Positions 1 to 12,386 of a stretch of DNA of 64,000 bases are shown piece by piece; positions within the stretch are counted from its first letter, which is position 1, and each line of letters starts with the position of its first letter. The notes beneath the pieces are model-generated. The model was not told where the DNA came from, did no database searches, and worked only from the letters and a program-made list of their open reading frames with translations. The stretch comes from Hevea brasiliensis (lineage: Eukaryota > Streptophyta > Magnoliopsida > Malpighiales > Euphorbiaceae). The stretch is taken from NCBI RefSeq assembly GCF_030052815.1, contig NC_079507.1, positions 58,221,119 through 58,285,118 of the forward strand, read 5' to 3'. Both the position numbers and the translations under genes were made by a program.

Positions 1-7
1 GAACTCC

Positions 8-484
8 TCAAGAAGTCGACTGTGTCAAGACAGGTGGCTCAACCAGGCTGTGGGGGATGGTCTTCCACCATTCAAACGCATCCCCTTGCAATAAGGAAAC
101 AGAATACTCAAACTTCAATTCCTCTGTACACTGTAGCTTCCTGAAAACTCGTTCCATTCTTTCCAACCACTGTTCTGCCTCCAGTGGATCCACAGTGCCT
201 TTAAACTCAGTGGCCCCAAATTTCATCAATTTTTCATACTGCCGAGCTGAGGGCTGTGGTTGGGCTACAGGTATTGGCATCTGAGCTTGGGGCGGCACAT
301 TACCCGCCATTTGCTGAAAGAAGGCAGCCATCTGCTGCATAAATTGAGCAGGAAACTGCGGTGCTGGAGCAGGAGCCGGAGTGGCTGACCCACTCACATT
401 CTGGAGTGCTGGGGCTTCCCCTTGAACCTCAGCCTCAACAGATTGTTCTTCGGAATGATCTCCTCCTTCCATTCCGTTTTTCAC
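8..484 (-). pseudogene. Family A Ty3/gypsy gag, N-terminal part (runs off the window)
   Basis: Start of the capsid polyprotein of a chromovirus-like Ty3/gypsy retrotransposon, read on the minus strand. A low-complexity Ala/Pro/Gln-rich N-terminus (residues about 25-80) is followed by the conserved gag core with LMKFGATEFKG, EAEQWLERMERVF and GDAFEWW. The ATG at 484 lies 175 bp downstream of a primer binding site, as expected for the first ORF. The frame closes at the window edge, where the homologous gag frame seems to continue in another phase, so a small frameshift is likely. The rest of gag and pol would lie left of position 1. Assignment to the Tekay/Del group rests on remembered motifs, not on a search. 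Confidence 0.8.
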
Positions 485-658
485 AATTTTCTACTTCCTG
501 AAATCAAACACAAGGAGGTTGACCTCCGTTAGTGCATATTTGTAAATATGTCATATGTATGATGTAAATATGTCATATGTATCAATTAAAGACACTTGAG
601 CAGTTGTACTTATCAGAGAAATATTCACATGCATAGTCAAAATTTATTGCAAAATCAT

Positions 659-670
659 GCTCTGATACCA
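659..670 (-). promoter_or_regulatory. Primer binding site of family A element (initiator tRNA-Met type)
   Basis: On the minus strand this reads TGGTATCAGAGC, the usual plant LTR-retrotransposon site complementary to the 3' end of initiator tRNA-Met. It lies eight bases inside the LTR edge at 679 and upstream of the gag ATG. That fixes the element's orientation as minus and identifies 679-4370 as its 5' LTR. Confidence 0.9.
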
Positions 671-678
671 CTAAAACA

Positions 679-3600
679 TGTCACACCTTACCCCTCCGTA
701 AGGCATAACATGATCCCGTAGAATACTTAATGAACTACCGAACTTCACCTACCGATAACTCATTAAGTACCCTACAAGGGATTTTAAAACAATTTTCTTA
801 CATTTTGGAAGTGGTGAGCATTTTGGTAGGAATTAAAAACCATTTATTCAAAGCTTAAGGACTAGTAAAAATTTTTGTGCATTTAAATTTTGCCGCAAAT
901 TTTATAAAAATTTTGACAGAGTTCCCTCTGTATTTTGAGAAACCAGTTCTTCAAATACCTGTAAAAAGCACTTCCAAACATATTTCACAACTCCCAACCA
1001 CCAATAATTCTCAAATCAACTCAATCAAGGCACTTCAAATAATTTCACAATACAAATCAAGATTTCTCATCTCAAAGTATTTAATATCTTCATTTACAAA
1101 ACATAAAGTAGAAAATTCATGTTTACAAATATTAAATTTACAGAAACAAACCCAAAATAATATTATTACAATTTATTTACAAAATCTCAATTTACATTTA
1201 TACTTAATACAAAACAGAATTTACATCAAAATAACCATAAGGGTATAAAACAATACCCGTACAAAAGCTTGATGTGATCTTCAACTCAGTAGCAGCTCAC
1301 TCTGCTGCTTTTTCCTTGCTCTTATCTGCGACAGTAAATTAAACTATCGCTGAGTATAAACATACTCAGTGGTGCACAATAAAACTTTAAAATGCGATAC
1401 ATAAATCATTTATTGATGAAACATAATTTGAATACTTCACAATCACATTTCACAAATATCAAAGCTCATAACAACTCATTTTGTCAAATAATATATTAAA
1501 CAACAGTTTAGTCAAACAATTGCGTAAACACAGTGTTGCCAAAGTCGTACACAACTTAAGCCATGACACAAAATTTCCGATCAATGCCGTGTTGTACACC
1601 ACGACAAAGCAATCTCAACCCCATTAATCGAAACCAATGAGGGAGGTGGCTAGCTAGCTAATGAGTACTCATCCGATCTACAACCTCAACTGGCAAGCCA
1701 GAGAGGGAGAAAAATAAACGATCTCAACCTCATAAATGGAGGAGGAAATGTGATACTGTCATGCTAAGTGTGAACATAAAATCCATTTCAAACATTTCAT
1801 TCAAATATTGCATACAAAAATCAAATCAATTTCCAAAGTTATAATTTGATCACAAGGTGGCAACACAAAAGTTCATATGTTCATAATGCATGCTAAATCA
1901 ATTTTTCAAGAGTAAAATGCTTAAATAGGGTTTATTGTGCACAAACCTCAAGCGAGTCGTCCCTTAGCCTCGACTCGTTTCCTCGGGTTCCTTCCCGATA
2001 TTCTTTTCAACTGAAACACAAAATTTTACAATGTTTCAGTACTAGAACTTAACATAAATCCCAAAATAAATTTTAACTTCGCATTTACTTAGCTCTAACG
2101 TGTTAAATTCGACGTTCTCGAAATTTTGTGTTTCGGATTACTATTCACTGCACTATTCAAGTCAAATGATTGACTTTCTAAGGATTAATAGGTATGGGAA
2201 CTTCAACTTCACCCACATACCACATTTTGTTCATTAAACTTGTTGGTTTTTGTCACTTTTTCAAAGCATAGGTCATTTTGGCAAAATTGCCAATTTTCGG
2301 TTTTGTACTCCGAAGTTGCACTATTCCATTGGTCGATCTACTATTGGAATTTGATAAAACTTCCTTCATAGAAAATGTTCCTTATTGTCTAAAGTGTATT
2401 CTCATTTTTGGATCACCTCAATCGGAGTTTTGTAGCTCAAGTTATGGCCAAAATAAGTTTATCGCTCACGCAATCGCTCATACTGCAATTTAGGTGCTTG
2501 CAGATTTTTGGTCCAACTTTGGTCAGTAATTTGATCAAGTTAAGTTCATAATTTGGTCTAACTTTCTTCAGATGAAATGTTCTACTATGTCTTAGGTTTC
2601 CATCGATTCAAGAATCGCCTAAATCCGAGTTTTCTAGAGAGAGTTATAGCCATCCAAACATTGCTGCTCCACTGAAAATTCTGCAGAGTTTCAGTACAGT
2701 AATTTTAACTTTGCTCAATGATTTGAATGAGTTAATGGCCTAATTTGGGTTGGTGTTCTTCATGAAAGTTTTAGGTCTATATCATATCTAATTTCTGGTA
2801 GAATTTCAGGTCAATTTGACCTACCTAGCTCGAGTTATGACCAAATGAACAGTTACTGTTCATTTGGTCAGTTTGGTGCAGGGCAGCCTGCTATCAACTC
2901 AATTTGGTCAATTGTTTCACCAAGTTTTAGTCAGTTTTTGGTCATGGTTCCTTAATGAAAGTTGTACTCTTTTATATCTATTTTCATCTCCAATTGGTGG
3001 CATATCCATTAGGCTTGTAAAATTTGAGTTTTGGTCCTTCAAAGTGGGTTTGGTCATGCTGCCAATAGCATGACCATTGACCTACGAATTTAACTAAAAT
3101 TTCCACCATTCCCATACAATTTATTTGGTCCTAATTGATCATTATTTCATTTCACAATAGGTCAAATATGCCATTTATGCATTTCTCCAATTTTTGATTC
3201 ATAAACCCTTGCATTGAAACCCTAAACTCACTAACTCTTGCATTTAACCATAACTAGTGCACTTAACCTTAACCATTCAACTAATCAAAGCTTTTAAACT
3301 CATTCTAATGCATCAATTTCATGTAAATCATACTCCTATCAAGCTGCCCAAATTTTAGTTTGGTCCCTCTTCCATATTTGTTTCATTTAAATCAAGTTCT
3401 AAGCTCACTTAATTACCTAAACATGCATTTAAATGGAAAAATAAAGGGTTTGATATGCTAACCTCACTTAAAGCTTCAAAACCCTAACCTTTGCTCTTCT
3501 TTCTTCTTGAAATCTCCTTCTTAAGTAGTAATAACAAGCTTTAAAGAAGTCCTTATGAGAGTTATTATGGTTGGTAAATAAAATTTCTAGGTTGGGATTT

Positions 3601-4370
3601 AAAGGATTTATGGAAAGGAACCGAGAATTCCAAGCTTTTCTTGCTTAAAAATAGTGGAACAACATAAGAAGAGAGGGAGAGGAGAGAGCTACGGGAAAAG
3701 CAAAAGAAGAAGCAAAAAAAAAATATTTTTGAATTTTTATTTTTATCCATTTTTGAAGACCAAAATTTCCAAATTAATAAAATAACTTAATTAATCTTTT
3801 ATGACATCATCTTTGACTTTTCTAACTTCTTTCTTTTCTTTTTCTTTTTTTTTCCTATTTATTTTTTTCTATTAGTTCTTTAATTTAATTCTCGATTCCG
3901 AAATTTTCTTTTCTCCGATTTTATTTGTGATTAGGTCGAGTCGACTCTGGTCAATTGACCAAATCGCCCCTCGCCGGTTCATCCCGGTTTGCAAATAATT
4001 CCATATTTCTTCTGGCTCCCTGACCTAATTATTTGACTGGCTTAACAGTTCTTTTTCATGATTTTCTCTTTTCCACTGTTTCATAAGGGTCCTAAGGACC
4101 GCAGCGTCACTTTTTACGGTTCGAAATTTGAGTTTAAAACGACTTTGCAGTCGTTCCCGAGGAGGTCACTCATCGCTGTGACTCTCGGCACGTTTAACCT
4201 CTTATGTTCTGTTTTTCTTATTTATAGTTAACTAATTAAACATTACTAATTATTTGTGTTTATGGCTTCTCAAATTGTCTTAAGTGTGACCCTAATCCCA
4301 TTAATTGTCCGGACCGACACCGGTCACCGGAACAGTGAAATCTACCAGGCTATGCAACGGGGGTGTTACA
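679..4370 (-). repeat. 5' LTR of family A Ty3/gypsy element (about 3.7 kb)
   Basis: On the plus strand it begins TGTCACACC and ends GTGTTACA, so in element orientation it runs TGTAACAC to GTGTGACA, with TG/CA termini. The solo LTR at 12387-15941 is co-linear with it throughout (for example, shared 'cataacatgatcccgtagaatac' near the left edge, split here only by position). At 3692 bp it is long for a plant LTR. It contains no convincing ORF; the ORFs at 877-1248 and 2278-3073 are chance. It is inserted in a Tekay LTR fragment starting at 4371. The matching target duplication would lie beyond the left edge of the window. Confidence 0.88.
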
Positions 4371-4692
4371 ATATATGAGTATGCATGAATGATTATTGGA
4401 TTGAGTAAGGGAGCTGAGCTCCTATTTGAATTAGTATTGTTATGAGTACGTAGAGGGTGAGCTGAGCTTTCCATATTGTTATATATATTGTGCTTACAGG
4501 TCGAGTGAGTCAAAAACTCCCTAGTGGATGGTCCATGTTATGGCCGGACTCTATCCGGTTGATTTCTTGAAATTGAGCTCAATATGGGCCTTAGGATTAT
4601 GTTAACGAATAGTTATGTTTACTATGGATCTAGGAGGCTTTAGGTTGGCCCAGGTCCTAGTGTCGGTTCGGCCCATAGGTTGGGTCGTGACA
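4371..4692 (+). repeat. Tekay-type LTR fragment (3' end)
   Basis: The reverse complement matches the outer end of the LTR at 40526-43178. Both carry TGTCACGATCCAACC- or GGTTGGGTCGTGACA-type ends, blocks of 'gagctcagctc', and the 'tccggcca' segment. Here the LTR is in plus orientation and ends in GTCGTGACA at 4692. The rest of this older element was probably left of the family A insertion or has been lost. It is the target into which family A inserted. Confidence 0.75.
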
Positions 4693-6560
4693 AATATTGA
4701 ATTTATCATTTTAATATGTTTCAAGCGCTAAAATTTTTTCAAAATTATAAATAAAAAATAAAAATGAATTATTTTATTGAGTTAATTTTTTTTTTTTGTT
4801 TTTATGAGATAACAAAAACCTTGGAATAATATTTAAATTCATAAGAAAACGATAATATTGGATAGCTAGACTTCCTACTTTTAATCATTAAATTGTAAGC
4901 GAAAACAATAATTAATATTAATTAAGAAATGATTAATATTATAAATGATGAAACTAACCATGCAGTGCCAAATAGGGGAGGAGCCAGAAAATTATTTTTG
5001 AGGGGTCAATATTGTATATAAAATTGATTTAGTATATTATTTATTTACACTTAGTCTCCATATGTTTCTTTTTTTCTATATATTTTAACGGCTGAATATT
5101 ATATATTCAAAATTAACATAATAAAGTATAATTAAATTAGAATTTTTTTTAAAGAGTGCTAATACTTCAAAAAATATTTGAATTTATATTGACAAATAAA
5201 TAATTTTAATATTTTTCATTATTTATATCTTAATAAAATAACATAATTTTTTTTTGAGAGGTAGCTAAGATAAAATACTTTTTCCTCGAAATACATATTT
5301 GCATACAAGGAAAATTTAAAAGGGTTGAGGCGCCAAGACTTCCCCTAGGCCCCTCCCTCCACCCCTGATGCCACAATCATATGTTGAAAGTACATACAAA
5401 TTAATGTTAATTCCTAAAAAAAAAATATTAGAAGCATATTGTATAGTCAATTAAGCCTATATAATTAAGAGAGAGTATTATTTAATTTTAGTTTTTTAAT
5501 TTGACAAAAGCCCAATCGGAGGGAGCTAGCAAAGAGAAATTATTAGATTTGACCAATGGAGACATAATTAATAAAAGAAAAATAATTAAATCTAACAATG
5601 ATTAAGTTAGGTATTAATTAGTTACCTTTTGATGCAATTAAATAATTTTTGCTTTTATTTTTTAAAGTTGCCTTAGTGAATTCATAATTTATTGATATGT
5701 TTATGATATAATTTCCCTTTGCAATGTCTCATATCTTTAATATTAATTAGTGAGAAAAAAATATTAAACAAAAAGAGAAAAATGACACTTGTTATTCCAT
5801 GAGAGACTTGGATAAAGATCAGATCGCTTCATTCATAATGACAAATTTAAAATAGAATAACATGTAAAAATTAACATGTGGAATAAGAATAATTAAGTAT
5901 ACATGGATTAAATAATGTATGAACTTAATCTAGATTTATCAAACACCTATTATTGGCAATAATACATGAACGTAGGGCAAATTTTTTCCACTTGAGCTAG
6001 CTAATCCATTTTCTGTGCGTATCACTACATCACCACCTCCAATGATATTTTAAAGTCGGTGGATGTAATTGTTTTGGTAAGTAAAATGTATTATAAATAG
6101 CATATATTCATTGCACCCAAAGCCAACGCGTTTAATGCTAGACTAAAATATTAAGCGGTGTAAAAGAAATATACATATATATAAATTCTCCTAAAAGAAG
6201 CATAGTCGCAAGTAGCATGCTATAAAACTTTGTAACCAACGCAAAGGCAAAGACCGTATTCTCACACGTGAGCATGTTCTTCAAAAGTCAACTTCCATTA
6301 TAATTTTCGTGTAGACCCGTGTGGACTTCTACCTCATTTACCACCATAAACAGAAGAAGAAACAGCTAGCTACAAAGAATTAAATCCTTTGCCTTATTAG
6401 TTAGGAAACGACATAGAAACTGGCCTGTGGACGCGTCCATTTGACAATACTTTCTTTTATTTGTTATTATAATATAATAATAATAAATCTTTATAGATGG
6501 ATCAGGGATGGATACACCCTGAAAGCATCCACGGTGTTAGTTAAAGTTTCTTTCTTCTTC
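4693..6560. other. Host intergenic DNA upstream of the Nudix gene
   Basis: AT-rich, with poly-A/T runs and no coding signal in either strand. It contains one MITE-like element (4973-5367). The stretch 6240-6560 approaches the Nudix promoter and includes ACGT-type cores such as CACGTG near 6265, which are typical of plant promoters; no function can be assigned to them here. Confidence 0.6.
4973..5367. mobile_element. hAT-like MITE (395 bp)
   Basis: Imperfect terminal inverted repeats: the left end is TAGGGGAGG, and the right end read in reverse complement is CAGGGGTGG. Flanking 8-bp near-duplications are GTGCCAAA (4965-4972) and ATGCCACA (5368-5375), six of eight matching. The interior is AT-rich and has no ORF. 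TIR form and 8-bp duplication suit a non-autonomous hAT element. The divergence of both suggests an old insertion. Confidence 0.55.
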
Positions 6561-6565
6561 TTCTC

Positions 6566-6573
6566 TATATAAA
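6566..6573 (+). promoter_or_regulatory. TATA box of the Nudix gene
   Basis: TATATAAA, preceded by a CT-rich tract, lies 337 bp upstream of the Nudix ATG. Transcription would start near 6600 and give a 5' leader of about 300 nt. No better TATA motif is seen nearer the ATG; a leader intron cannot be excluded. Confidence 0.6.
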
Positions 6574-6902
6574 CCTTTTGTTTCATCGGTGTGCCCACCC
6601 TTTCTAGCTTCGTCTCTTTCGTGTTTCTTCTGCCTATTCCTTCATTCTCTTTCACCTGATATTTCTACGCTTTGCCCTTATTATTATTTCATTCAACTGT
6701 GTAAGAACCAATCTTACTTTCGTAACTGATTTCACCCAAGATTGTAGTTTTGCAATCCAAGAAAATAAAACTACAACAAGATTTAAAGCTATTCCTCGTG
6801 TTCCTTCTTCTCTTTCAGTTCAACAACTTAATTTGATTCATTTCTCGTGTAAATCGATCCTATTCGAGTTCAGTTTCCTTTACATATACAGTACTTTGAA
6901 AG

Positions 6903-8178
6903 ATGGCTTGTTTGGTCTCTCGCTCAGGAAGGGAGTTGCAGAGATATGATAACCAGGGCCGCCGCCAAGTTGTCGGGTGGGTCTTCCTTTTATTTTTCTT
7001 CTATTTAAATTTCTTGATTTGTTTGGTCTTTAGTGAGATTAATTCAAGAATGCAGCCTTTTTTGTGGATACAATTGTTTTTTTTTGAACGTGGAAGAATT
7101 TTATGGGTGGCCCCCTTTTGTAGTCTTTTGGATTGAGGGCCCAGTTTCTGTGTCTCTTTCTCTTTCAGATTTCTACTACTGAATTTTGTTGTTTTCTTCT
7201 TGAATTGGAATAAAATAAATTTATTTTAATTAATTGACAAACTGAGAATTCATTATTTCTTACTCCTGGACTCCTGAACTTGAACTTGATTGCAGATGCA
7301 TTCCATATAGATTCAAGAATTGCATTGATGGCTCCATTGGAGATGCATTGGAGGTTCTTGTCATCACTTCACAAAAGGGTCAAGGAATGATGTTCCCCAA
7401 GGTATATATGCATATGGAATAATATTTTCTTTTAAATTGAACTAATTTTTTGATATTTTCTTTCCATACATATTATTGATTATGCATTCTCATTTTACTG
7501 CCTGAACGTATCAGGGCGGTTGGGAGCTTGATGAATCTGTGGAAGAAGCAGCTTCTAGGGAGTCTCTTGAAGAGGCTGGGGTTCTTGGCCATGTTGAGGT
7601 TAGTTTCCATTTGTTGTATTATAATTTCTAGTGATTGTAGCAAGCTATGGCTTTTTGGACAAAGTTTTATTAATGAGGTTATAATATGATGAATATGGCA
7701 GGATGAACTAGGCAAATGGAACTTCTTAAGCAAGAGGCATGGTACATTTTATGAAGGGTATATGTTCCCTTTGCTAGTCACCGAGCAACTTGATCTCTGG
7801 CCGGAAAAACACGTCCGTCAAAGAATTTGGGTAAGTAGCTCATCTCTGATTATTCTTTTATTATTACTGTTATTATTTTTGGATTGATTGAGCTTGACTG
7901 AATTCAATACCACCAAGTATAAGCTCATTCACAAATATTTCATTTTATTAAGGAAGTGCCTGACCAAAATGATATTTTATTGAAATTTATATGGTAAATT
8001 ATAAAAGTGCGTCCTAATTTAGATGTGGAACTGTTTGATACAGATGTCAGTGGAGGAAGCCAAAGATGCTTGTAGGCATTGGTGGATGAAGGAAGCCTTA
8101 GACATACTAGTCGTGCGTCTAACGTCACTGCAACAACAAAAGGAAGAAAATGATGTACCCTCATGCTCTCTAAGCTAA
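6903..8178 (+). CDS. Nudix hydrolase, plant NUDT12/13/16-18-like, five exons
   Basis: Exons 6903-6976, 7296-7401, 7515-7598, 7702-7830 and 8044-8178 join in frame into a 175-residue protein; every intron is GT-AG. The Nudix box is encoded by exon 3: GGWELDE, then seven residues, then RESLEEAG, which matches the G-x5-E-x7-R-E-x-x-E-E-x-G pattern and supplies the metal-binding glutamates. Such enzymes hydrolyse nucleoside diphosphates linked to another moiety (X). The closest plant group acts on substrates such as diadenosine polyphosphates or diphosphoinositol phosphates; the exact substrate is inference. The N-terminus MACLVSRSGRELQRY followed by VVGCIPYR is typical of the short cytosolic-type members, with no clear transit peptide. 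The C-terminal tail after WWMKEAL is divergent and ends SCSLS. Length is near the family norm (about 175-200). No defects seen. Confidence 0.93.
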
Positions 8179-11100
8179 GGGATGATTAAATTAAATTTTG
8201 TACATGATAACCTAATACTGCTGATTGAACAAATGAGCTAGTTAGGGCAAAATATATGGATCCAAGGCTGATGATTGTAGAAAATAGAGATCGAATGTTT
8301 CCTTTTCTCTCTGATTTATGGAAATTTTGGCATTATTTTTGTTGCACTTACTTTTTTTTCATTTACTTTTGATCATCAAATTAGCATAAAAAGGAAAGCC
8401 AAAAATCATAACTTGTTAATTAAGATGCAATGTTCACATGTATCCTACTAATTTTCCATGAAATGAGCAAATAATTATATACAATTAGCTCCTATTTAAT
8501 TTCCTATCGTCTATTCATATTACTAAATGGGAAATTCTTGCACTAACTCCATAAAAATTTATTGCTTCTCATGCACCCCAATCGACTATTTGCAGCCTTC
8601 AACTTGTTATCAAGAATCAGAGAGCATTTCTTTGGTGTCAAGAACCAAAGATATATATCAAGACAGGAATATGTGCTAGTTTCTTGGAAAAAATTACTTA
8701 GACTCAGTTTATCATAGATCAAAAAAATAAACATATGGTTCCCGCCTATTTTTTATGTGAATCCTATCACTTATGTTGTATTTTAAGTGTTTGAGAATTT
8801 GCAGTTTAAATTCTGTGGATTTAATGGCTATGGAGCTTGTCTCATGCTTCGAAGCACAGCACATTAGGTATATGTCAATCATGATATCCTTTTGCTAGCT
8901 TGGTTGCACCACAGTACAGTTTTATCCATATCTAACGACCAGCCACCAAATAATTAATAGGTAGTTGTAGCATCAAATGCTTTTAATTATGAACATCATT
9001 TCTATTTGGAATTTTTCCCCGCTTCATATAGCCAACTGAATTAGATAAATTTTCACATATCAACAGTATGTAATGATCTAGAAGAATAGGGAAAAAAAAT
9101 CATAATCATTTCATAAAATTATCTTAATTATCTTACTTTTCTTAGGGAATAAAAATTATCTTATTAAGTGGGAATCGACATTACTTTAAATATGAGAGAT
9201 TATCCAAATGCAATCAAAGAAAACAGGGTTCACGCAATTTCGATATAATTCATTATTGTTATAAGCACATTGGAAAAGAAAATTTAGGGGCAATTGTCCC
9301 GGCAAGCTTGATTACTACCCTTGCTTGAATTTTAAACAATAATCTTCGGAAAATTAAGGCTCCGTTCCGTACCCATATTTGATGCCTCGTTATCCACTCA
9401 TCCTCCACCGGAGAAAAGTAGATTTACACACACTAGAAAGGCGCAATTTGGAGTCCTGCGATTGATATGAGTAAGATATTTTTGTCTTTGACTTATAACA
9501 TAATTAAATCAGTTTAATTATAAAGTTTTAAAAATAAATTTATTTATGATATTTTTAAACTTATAAGCTAAAAAAAATAAATTGGTGACTAATTTTTTAG
9601 AATTAGTTTGATCAAGTATTTTATTATGTTGTTCTCATTTAATTTTTAAAATTTTGTCATAAATTTTATTTAATATTATTTTTAATCATTTTAATAATAA
9701 AGATACTTATAAATTATTTTTTTTGTCAATATATTAACTGCTTATCAGTTATTTATAATAATTTAAATCAAATACGTAACTACTTATAATTTTAAATATT
9801 AGTTGGAATTAGTCTAAGCTAAATTGCATAAACTAGCCAGACTAAAACACCTTCTAAGAAATTTTGCATAGGAATACTGGGATTTGTTTAGCATAGTCTT
9901 AGCCACTTAATAAAAAAAATTATTATAATTATAAATATATATTAAATGTTACTTTGGCCTCTTCTAAAAATATATCCTAATTCCATCGTTGACCTTAACT
10001 TTTTATTTTTTTTTTTGATTTTGAGTGAAATTCAAATTCAAAATTTTATAGCGTTCTCGTTATCAATCTTATGTGGCACCAATTCAAATTGGACCCGTTG
10101 GTATGCTACCTGTAGTTATTCGCCCTTTCACTTAACAAGCTAGCTTCAGCTTTAATCAAACTGTCAAGATTTGTGTGGTCCTCTATGAATCTTTACCAGA
10201 TTAAATTGCTTGTGGGGCATGTGTACACAGCCTTCATTTTCCGGGAAAAAATTAAATGGAGAGTTTGATTTTCCACGAAAGAAAATCAATATATAAACTT
10301 GGCTCAGGTGTGCTTAGGATATAGGAGTGAGTCCTAGAAATCCAAATGGCTTGCTAGCTAGCTCATTACTTATCCTTTAAAATTAAAAGCGTATATATTG
10401 GAAATGTACATGTTCATCCTTTTAATTTTCTACCATCAAATGGAACAATTCTTATGAAACTGCGTACTGTTCTTATTATATGAAGGTGGCCTAGCCTTTG
10501 CGTGGAAAAATTACTATTGCAACTAGCTATGTATGAGGATGTTCAGAAATTCTAAATGGAAGCAAATCAACCTTCAAAGACGTGGATTATATATTCACTC
10601 TCAAAAAGAAAAAAGATTGTGATTATATACACAAAGTAAAATAGTTCCGTCCCTTGCTAGAGTTGTTGTTTGCAGTATAATAACAGTTCAATTTCAGTTA
10701 GTGTGCGTCATAAAGCTAGAGTTAGTAGTTAAGATTGAATACTTTACCTCATGAAGACAAGAATTCGACCATTAATTCTTATCTATGTGTGGTTGGTTGT
10801 TTGTACACTTTGGTGTAGGTAAAAAATTTCTTTAAATTATTAGTCTACTGGCTCTGATGACTTCAATTTGCTGATGAGATAAGGTGACTTTTGTTGACCA
10901 GCTTGATCAATGATTATCCGCTTAGGGTTATGAATATTGAAGAAGCTAGAAGGGCAATGATGCCGCTGGAGAAAAATATTATGGCAACTGCATGTCTTTG
11001 CATTGTCTTTAGCAGCAGAGAGCGGATAACAAAGAGAAAGAAATGAGACCACCCATCGATTTGGACTTCAACTTGATTCCCACATAATAACATTAGATAT

Positions 11101-11616
11101 AATATAATTAAATATTCCATGGCATTCCTTTTAATTTCAATAAATGTAATTCAAACTTGTAAAACTATTCAGGCAAACTGAAGGAGAACAAATCAATTCT
11201 ATAAAGGCGATAAATCTTATAATGGTAAATGTAGAGATTCAAACTCTAAATCATTTTTAAAAGTAGAGGAAAAGCATTCAAACGATGCATGATGGGCAAT
11301 TTTTTTTTTATTTACATGTCAACTATATTATATTATTATAAATGATTTGAATGAAGAGTCATTGAAATAATATTAGTACATATAATTAAGTAAAATCATA
11401 CAATTTTTGAAGAGGCAGCAGATTTTTTTAATTATTGAACCAAAATTATAATATATATTGTCATTCATTCAATCAATTGAAAATAAAACATTTTTTTAAC
11501 ACTAGTTCTGAGGGAAGTTTGATTATTAGAATTTCTTGCATTTGCATGTTCTGTTAATTTTCTTACATTTTAAATAAAGGGAATAAGCTAAATCTGCTAG
11601 TTAAAAGATAAAAGAG
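8179..11616. other. Host intergenic DNA after the Nudix gene
   Basis: The first 150-200 bp after the stop should be the Nudix 3' UTR. The rest is AT-rich with long A/T runs (for example 9480-9800 and 11300-11480) and only short chance ORFs. A minus-strand ORF near 10914-11120 has a hydrophobic stretch, but it shows no recognisable family and no supporting exons. No tRNA or conserved gene was found. Confidence 0.55.
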
Positions 11617-11833
11617 TTTTAGAAAAATATGTACTTGCAATTTTATTGAAGTGACTGATCTTTAAATACAGAAGGAGTCCTAACTAAATCTCCAATAAAA
11701 TAGATAACTTATTCAAAAATTCAAAAACCAAAAGAAACTAACAGAAGAGATAAAATAGCAACTAAAATAGTGGAGAGTGGAGAATGGTGTTGTAGGATTA
11801 GTTCAGATATTTTGGCTGCTTCAATCTCTTTTA

Positions 11834-12386
11834 CTCCCCCTCAAGTTAGAGGTTGTGTCAACAACGGCTAACTTGGAAAAATGTTGGTGAAAACTGGATT
11901 TAGGAAGAGGCTTAGTAGTGTCTGCAACCTGGTTAGCTACATGAATTTGTTGGACATCAACTAGCTTTTTTGAACTTGTTCCTGAACAAAGTGGAAGTCA
12001 ATGGTGATGTGTTTCATCCTCCTGTGGAAAATTGGATTTTGACAAAGATATGTTGCTCCCACATTATCACAATAAATAATTGTGTGCTTGGAAGGGAAAC
12101 ACAAAGCTCATGGAGAAGATTCATCACCCAATTAGTTTCAGCTAAAGCACTGGCCACTGCACGATACTTAACCTCGGTTGAGGATCTAGCAACTGCACGC
12201 TGCTTTTTAGAAGACTAATTGATAGGAGTGTTTCCATAGTATAAGATATAGCTAGCAGTGGAGGTTCGACCAGAGGGATTACCAGCCCAATCAGAATCTG
12301 AGTAGACATATAGAGTTAATGCATTGTGGAGTTCTATCTTTAGCCCATATGTTTTTGTTTGCTTGAGATACCGCAAGCGTCTTTTT
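11834..12386 (-). pseudogene. Ty1/copia pol remnant, RNase H end
   Basis: Minus-strand translation gives a copia RNase H: SDWAGNPSGR, SSTEAEYRAVA, the metal-binding DNVGA segment and RMKHI, followed by a decayed C-terminus. It lies at the 3' end of the element, next to a purine-rich tract (minus TTGAGGGGGAGT at about 11834-11847), a typical copia polypurine tract. The coding frame continues into 15942-16975 across the solo LTR that splits it. Sequence from about 11617 to 11833 may be remains of the 3' LTR, but no second LTR copy was found to prove it. Confidence 0.8.

Noticed and set aside
659..670. tRNA-like sequence GCTCTGATACCA (also 50108-50119 in the other orientation)
   Set aside because: Only the tRNA 3' end is matched; no cloverleaf follows. 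These are primer binding sites.
877..1248. 123-residue plus-strand ORF
   Set aside because: AT-rich, lies in the family A LTR and is not open in the solo LTR copy.
10914..11120. Minus-strand ORF with a hydrophobic C-terminal stretch
   Set aside because: Short, overlapped by another frame, no family or promoter; AT-rich DNA often gives hydrophobic chance frames.
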